NCBI RefSeq assembly: GCF_030551255.1 | Contig: NZ_CP130630.1 | Span: 9,981,001 to 10,045,000, forward strand | Reading direction: 5' to 3' | DNA from: Streptomyces sp. NL15-2K | GTDB taxonomy: Bacteria; Actinomycetota; Actinomycetes; Streptomycetales; Streptomycetaceae | DNA length: 64,000 bases | Notes under the pieces: model-generated | Seen by the model: only the letters and a program-made list of their open reading frames with translations | Database searches by the model: none | Told to the model about the DNA's origin: nothing | Program-made: the position numbers and the translations under genes | In this document: positions 63,801 to 64,000 of the stretch, in pieces | Position numbering within the stretch: the first letter of the stretch is position 1 | Layout: every line of letters starts with the position of its first letter

Positions 63801-64000
63801 CCGCGTGCCGAGGGCTGGGCGCAGGCGGTCAGGGCGGTGAAGCGGCTGCTGCGCGCGGTGCCGGATCAGGGCGTCGGCTACGGGGCGCTGCGATACCTCG
63901 CCGCGCCGGGCACCGCGGGGCATACCCTCGCGGACCTCCCGGAGCCGCAGATCAGCTTCAACTATCTCGGCCGCTTCGACCTGGTGGGCGATGACCGGAG
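51678..64000 (+). CDS. surD: NRPS SurD, 3'-partial: C-A-T / C-A-T-E / C-A-T-E (modules 6-8 of the octapeptide line)
   Basis: The frame stays open to the window end (4,107 codons plus 2 nt seen). Residue positions: docking 1-42, C 43-491, A 515-1005, T 1009-1081, C 1104-1551, A 1556-2090, T 2097-2170, E 2189-2655, C 2662-3133, A 3141-3631, T 3635-3708, E from about 3725, cut off. The first C domain is LCL type ([20 protein letters not shown]), so it must receive an L residue; SurA ends with an un-epimerized carrier and fits, whereas neighbouring SurC ends in E and does not. Predicted order branched aliphatic (Ile6), D-Phe7, D-branched aliphatic (Leu8), the last three residues of surugamide A. 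Starts at TTG. A TE is not expected; the octapeptide is cyclized by SurE in known clusters. Confidence 0.88.
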   Translation, partial: MSTQSSRESRISSLPEHMQELLRQRLTGRAPKNTGIPRASREGDIPASFAQQRLWFIDEFQPGGVEYNTGLALRITGPLDADALRQAVADVVRRHESLRTTFGEVDGRAIQIVHDSMEVPVVHVDLSSATETVGEDDVVDGHTAAPARTADELLRERLLEPFDLRTGPLFRVLLARLGPQEHILLLSMHHIVSDGWSLGVLTREVGAAYTAALNGERAELPLLPVQYADYAVWQRERVRDGAQDDEQLEFWRNKLAGVEVLELPTDRPRPAVRSSAGALHRFEVPHDVVSALRELGRARDASLFVELTALTQMLLAYYSGQDDIALGTVTSGRERPELEGLIGFFVNTLVLRGRVDRSLGFDEFLASVRATVLEAFDHRDVPFDRVVEAVAPERDPSRMPLVQAVLVLQNAPAPEIVLPGARVEPVDVTRDALPFDLTFEFSEQGEGLVGAIEYNTDLFDAATAERMAAHWLNLAREAVTAPSQRLADISALGEGERALVVDEWSGVVGTASGRSVVEVFAERVVECPGAVAVVCGDTSLTYGELGERADRLACALRGAGVGVESRVGLLLGRSVDVVVAMLGVLKAGAAYVPVNAGFPAERVRQVVEDSGAQLIVADDELRELAGVAGVPLVSVDAEAAGDVVLPSGVSAGSLAYVMFTSGSTGRAKGVAVTQGAVVALAADGRFGSGAHGRVLFHSPHSFDAATYEVWVPLLNGGCVVVAEGELSVPVVREAVERYGVTGMWVTAALFGVLVEEDPECFRGLGEVWTGGDAVPAVAAARMLRACPSTLLVNGYGPTETTTFAVSGPLAHDETAVGVVPLGVPMDDTRAYVLDAGLRPVGVGVAGELYLGGHGLARGYHGRPGLTAERFVADPFTPGRRLYRTGDVVRWRPDARLEFLGRGDDQVKIRGFRIEPAEVEAALARCAGVGQVTVLAREDQPGVKRLAAYVVPDDASVEMDAVRTELAQSLPEYMVPSAFVTLDALPLTPNGKVDRRALPAPVLDSGQEYVAPRTPVEERLAGIWADILGVDRVGVHDSFFDLGGDSILSLKVVSRIRAGFGLGLSPRVIFDHPTVSALAVRLPQQDGPPAAADATGPVPVSRDGGPLPLSFAQERLWFLDDFAPGGAEYNVVSAFRLTGRLDVSALQTAVDALVARHEALRTTFGSVDGHGVQNVHAVQHVPVRLAELDGESLEEALRREQAQPFTLRTGPLVRVLLVRESAVEHVFVLSMHHIVTDGWSMGVVMRELSELYAAAVRGERAVLPELPVRYGDYAVWQRERLAGEALEEQLAYWREQLAGLEPLELPTDRPRPAVRTSAGALHTFTIPDPLTARLREVSNRYGVSLFMTLTAITQLLLSRYAHTRDVAVGTAVSGRERAELEGLVGFFVNTLVLRSRIDESRTFSELLTDVRSTVLDAFAHQDVPFSRLVEDLVPERDTSRTPLVQAMVSLQNTPEAPLALPGLRSAPVTVPREAAQFDLTVGFRDDADGLHAGAEYSTDLFDAATVARLTAHWVALAESLTTAPDAPLHTTGLLTADERAALLHEVGDTAAEVSALSVPALFARRVAMAPDAPAVLHGPRTLSYGELDARANRLARYLVSEAGVTPGTRVALLLPRSADQVCAVLGVLKAGATYVPVDPSYPADRIAYMLADSAAPVVVTRGDQVSALPAGTAVRRLLLDTPEMARALAAQDPSEPAVPVPAAAGAYVIYTSGSTGRPKGVTVTHAGMAALLASQTERLGVGPASRVLQFASPGFDASWWELCMALLSGAALVVDDAEDEWGDRLGRVVAEAGVTHATLPPALVAALDEKDLPPVLIVAGEACAPEVVERCAPGRRMINAYGPTETTVCATMSAPLPPGAGIPPIGTPVTDTRVYVLDSWLRPVPVGVAGELYVAGHALARGYLNRPALTATRFVADPFGGGERLYRTGDLVRRRVDGQLEFVGRGDDQVKVRGFRVEPREIESVLALHEAVGQAVVLARKDQQGQAGQAGQAGQAEQPGRPESTRLVAYVVPAEPANPDGTDSPGGPGGPGGPGGQDAAVLDTAALRRHAATVLPEYMVPSAFVVLDAIPLNANGKVDKAALPAPAGPGADGGAGYVAPRTEAERVLADIWSKVLGAERVGVEDNFFDLGGDSILSIQVVSRARRAGMDLSSRDVFLRQTVAALAGTAAGRDGSGAAGRVEVLAEQGTVHGPVAATPIRDWFFATHPVAPDHFTMSMSFELAEDLDPVALRTAVAAVLAQHDALRTVFPDSGTPHIQAETDVDRVLTVHDLTGAADAGGLEAAWRAVTAHVQATFRLDRGPLLRVVAWLPGGGARPRVLFTAHHLVVDGVSWRILLEDVATAYAQAVAGRDVDLGAKTTSVRQWADRLTAHTADGGFDDEAAYWASALEGAHTRLPVDLPDGGNTVVEQDTVTTSLSAEDTASLLHRVPGVYRTRADEVLLAALARVLHTWTGRNRVAVHLESHGREELFDDLDLTRTVGWFTSLYPVALDLPDKGTWGDAVTAVKEQLRAVPHRGVGYGALRHLSAAGTAGDALRALPEPQISFNYHGQFEVTGAAEPGSLYRAELPVAGADHSEREQRSHLLDVTGGIQDGRLTFAWSYAKGKHRRETVVELARRFAAELTAFVAHCAEPRVGRCSPSDFPLVGLTQEEVDRLAGDGSAVEDIYPLTPLQEGMLFHTLAEATGAEPAGGTEPGEAAPAAPPQTAYLEQFTCVLDGMDDLDALAAAWQRAVDRTDALRVSVAWEDVSRPVQIVHRDVRLPVETYDWSDCPEDERAARVAVLLERERRRGIDLSTAPLQRVHLARLPGRSVQIVWTFHHLLLDGWSSAALLSDIVADCTAPTQSIGRAAPDIRRGDFRDYLRWLGDRDHAEGRAYWRDRLAGFTEPVPFPYDHRAEWTHRSRSTERLTVPLSPEVAARATEFARRHRITVNTLVQGAWSMLLSSHSGTRDVVFGATVSGRPVELAGAEDILGLFINTLPVRVGIDHGRPVADWLRTLHATQTEARAYEYVALSDIETELPPDAPLFDSLVVFENYPVDAAAAERHGVTLHSVQAVESTNFALTLIAGGTDQLSMTLAYDPALFLPATAQRLTDHLARTLGALIESPERVLGALPLVSEGERALVVEEWSGVSGIGTASGRSVVEVFAERVVECPGAVAVVCGDEVLTYGELGERAERLAGVLVGRGVGVESRVGLLLGRSVDVVVAMLGVLRAGAAYVPVNAGFPAEQIRQVVEDSGACLIVADEELRGLGEGAGVPVVGMATEPDADVVLPSGVPPGALAYVMFTSGSTGRAKGVAVTQGAVVALAADERFGSGAHGRVLFHSPHSFDAATYEVWVPLLNGGCVVVAEGEVSVPVVREAVERYGVTGMWVTAALFGVLVEEDPECFRGLGEVWTGGDAVPAVAAARMLRACPSTVLVNGYGPTEATTFAVSGPLAHEEVVAGSVPLGVPMDDTRAYVLDAGLRPVGVGVAGELYLGGHGLARGYHGRPGLTAERFVADPFVPGQRLYRSGDVVRWRPEGRLEFLGRGDDQVKIRGFRIEPAEVEAALARCAGVGQVTVLAREDQPGVKRLAAYVVPDDASVEMDAVRAELARSLPEYMVPSVFVVLEALPLTANGKVDRRALPVPEFDSGQEYVAPRTPVEERLAGIWAEVLGIERVGIRDSFFDLGGDSILSIQVVSRARRAGLALSSRDVFVGQTVEGLAAELDAVRETADPAASTGGSAAGPLEPTPVGEWFFATHPVAPQHFAMTMSFVLVPDADEGALRDAVSVVLARHDILRATFSPIEDKPGSEGTPHDSAAGARWAGRIEETVATDQVFTAYDLDGTDDPRAAWDVVVREAQQRFRLERGPLVRVLYGRRPDGMPPWLTVTAHHLVIDGVSWRILLEDLEDAYAQARSGAPSAPRLATTSVRQWAARLNAHVARGGFDDQVDYWRAVTAGVDTRLPVDRQDGANTGAELDMIAVTLTPEQTQALLYRVPGRFRSQINDVLLAALARVLAEWTGRDRTVVNLEGHGRAELFEDVDLSGTVGWFTSIHPIALERPRAEGWAQAVRAVKRLLRAVPDQGVGYGALRYLAAPGTAGHTLADLPEPQISFNYLGRFDLVGDDR
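51804..54930 (+). other. SurD module 6: LCL C - A (Val/Ile/Leu-like) - T
   Basis: C has HHIVSDGWS from 52242 and a longer acidic loop before FDLR. A runs 53220-54690 with FDAATYE from 53781 and [10 protein letters not shown] from 54057. Pocket reading D-A-Y-W-W-G-G-T-F-K. T serine codon 54810-54812 (GGDSILSLK). No E. Surugamide A has L-Ile here. Confidence 0.75.
53220..54520 (+). repeat. Val/Ile/Leu-type A-domain cassette, copy 4 (surD module 6)
   Basis: Near-identical to 15720-17000 in surB although the two genes belong to different assembly lines. Confidence 0.8.
57627..57662 (+). repeat. 9-bp tandem repeat x4 (GQA) in the SurD module 7 A domain
   Basis: GGG-CA(A/G)-GCG is repeated four times. 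It lies at a turn where related domains have only DQPGVKRL, before the RLVAYVVP strand. Confidence 0.85.
57747..57782 (+). repeat. 9-bp tandem repeat x4 (PGG) in the SurD module 7 A domain
   Basis: CCG-GGC-GGC is repeated four times, just after the strand following the GQA repeat. Both loops lie in the mobile C-terminal A subdomain. Confidence 0.85.
59661..64000 (+). other. SurD module 8: DCL C - A (Val/Ile/Leu-like) - T - E (partial)
   Basis: C begins [18 protein letters not shown] and has an Ala/Gly/Pro-rich insertion of about 20 residues at roughly 59724-59790; HHLLLDG-type site at 60129. A runs 61098-62570 with FDAATYE from 61659 and [10 protein letters not shown] around 61935. Pocket reading D-A-Y-W-W-G-G-T-F-K. 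T serine codon 62688-62690 (GGDSILSIQ). E from about 62850 with HHLVIDG at 63291, cut at 64000 after FNYLGRF. Surugamide A has D-Leu here. Confidence 0.75.
61098..62400 (+). repeat. Val/Ile/Leu-type A-domain cassette, copy 5 (surD module 8)
   Basis: Same pocket residues as the other four copies. It differs mainly in the stretch before the core (RGLGEGAGVPVVGMATE), while sharing AHEEVVAGS with copy 3. Confidence 0.75.

Overview
The window lies inside one very large non-ribosomal peptide synthetase (NRPS) locus of a high-GC actinomycete. The G/C-ending codons, the A-domain families and one lone TTA codon all suggest Streptomyces. Nearly every base is coding. Four giant genes run head to tail on the + strand: a 5'-truncated gene (1-15636), a complete 4,247-aa gene (15633-28376), a complete 7,696-aa gene (28504-51594) and a 3'-truncated gene (51678-64000). 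There are no tailoring, transport, regulatory, RNA or mobile-element genes, and no thioesterase domain.

I identify the locus as the surugamide cluster (surA, surB, surC, surD). The reasons are the module counts 5+4+6+3, the positions of the epimerization (E) domains, a beta-amino-acid-type A domain opening the third protein, and C-domain types that only make sense if the proteins work as two interleaved pairs. SurA (modules 1-5) and SurD (modules 6-8) fit the cyclic octapeptide surugamide A: Ile, D-Ala, Ile, D-Ile, Lys, Ile, D-Phe, D-Leu. SurB (modules 1-4) and SurC (modules 5-10), lying between them, fit the decapeptide surugamide F, which contains 3-amino-2-methylpropionate (AMPA).

Layout: surA has the carrier of module 1, then C-A-T-E, C-A-T, C-A-T-E, C-A-T. 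surB has A-T (starter), C-A-T-E, C-A-T, C-A-T. surC has C-A-T, C-A-T-E, C-A-T, C-A-T-E, C-A-T, C-A-T-E. surD has C-A-T, C-A-T-E, C-A-T-E (cut by the window end). Every E domain inside a protein is followed by a DCL-type C domain (YPLTxLQ start), and every carrier without E by an LCL-type C domain (LPLSxAQ start). SurC ends in E, yet SurD begins with an LCL domain, so SurC cannot feed SurD. Chain release must be in trans; in known sur clusters this is done by the penicillin-binding-protein-type cyclase SurE, not present here.

The DNA is strikingly repetitive. Three A-domain cassette families recur 3, 2 and 5 times, partly near-identical and written in a G/T-rich codon style that contrasts with the C-rich style of the rest. 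surC carries a tandem two-module duplication with a period of about 7.66 kb. Expression signals are a 4-bp ATGA overlap (surA/surB), a GAGGAG site before ATG (surC), a TTG start with a GAGGAG site (surD), and short gaps of 127 and 83 bp. A-domain pocket codes were read by eye against the GrsA positions and should be treated as approximate.
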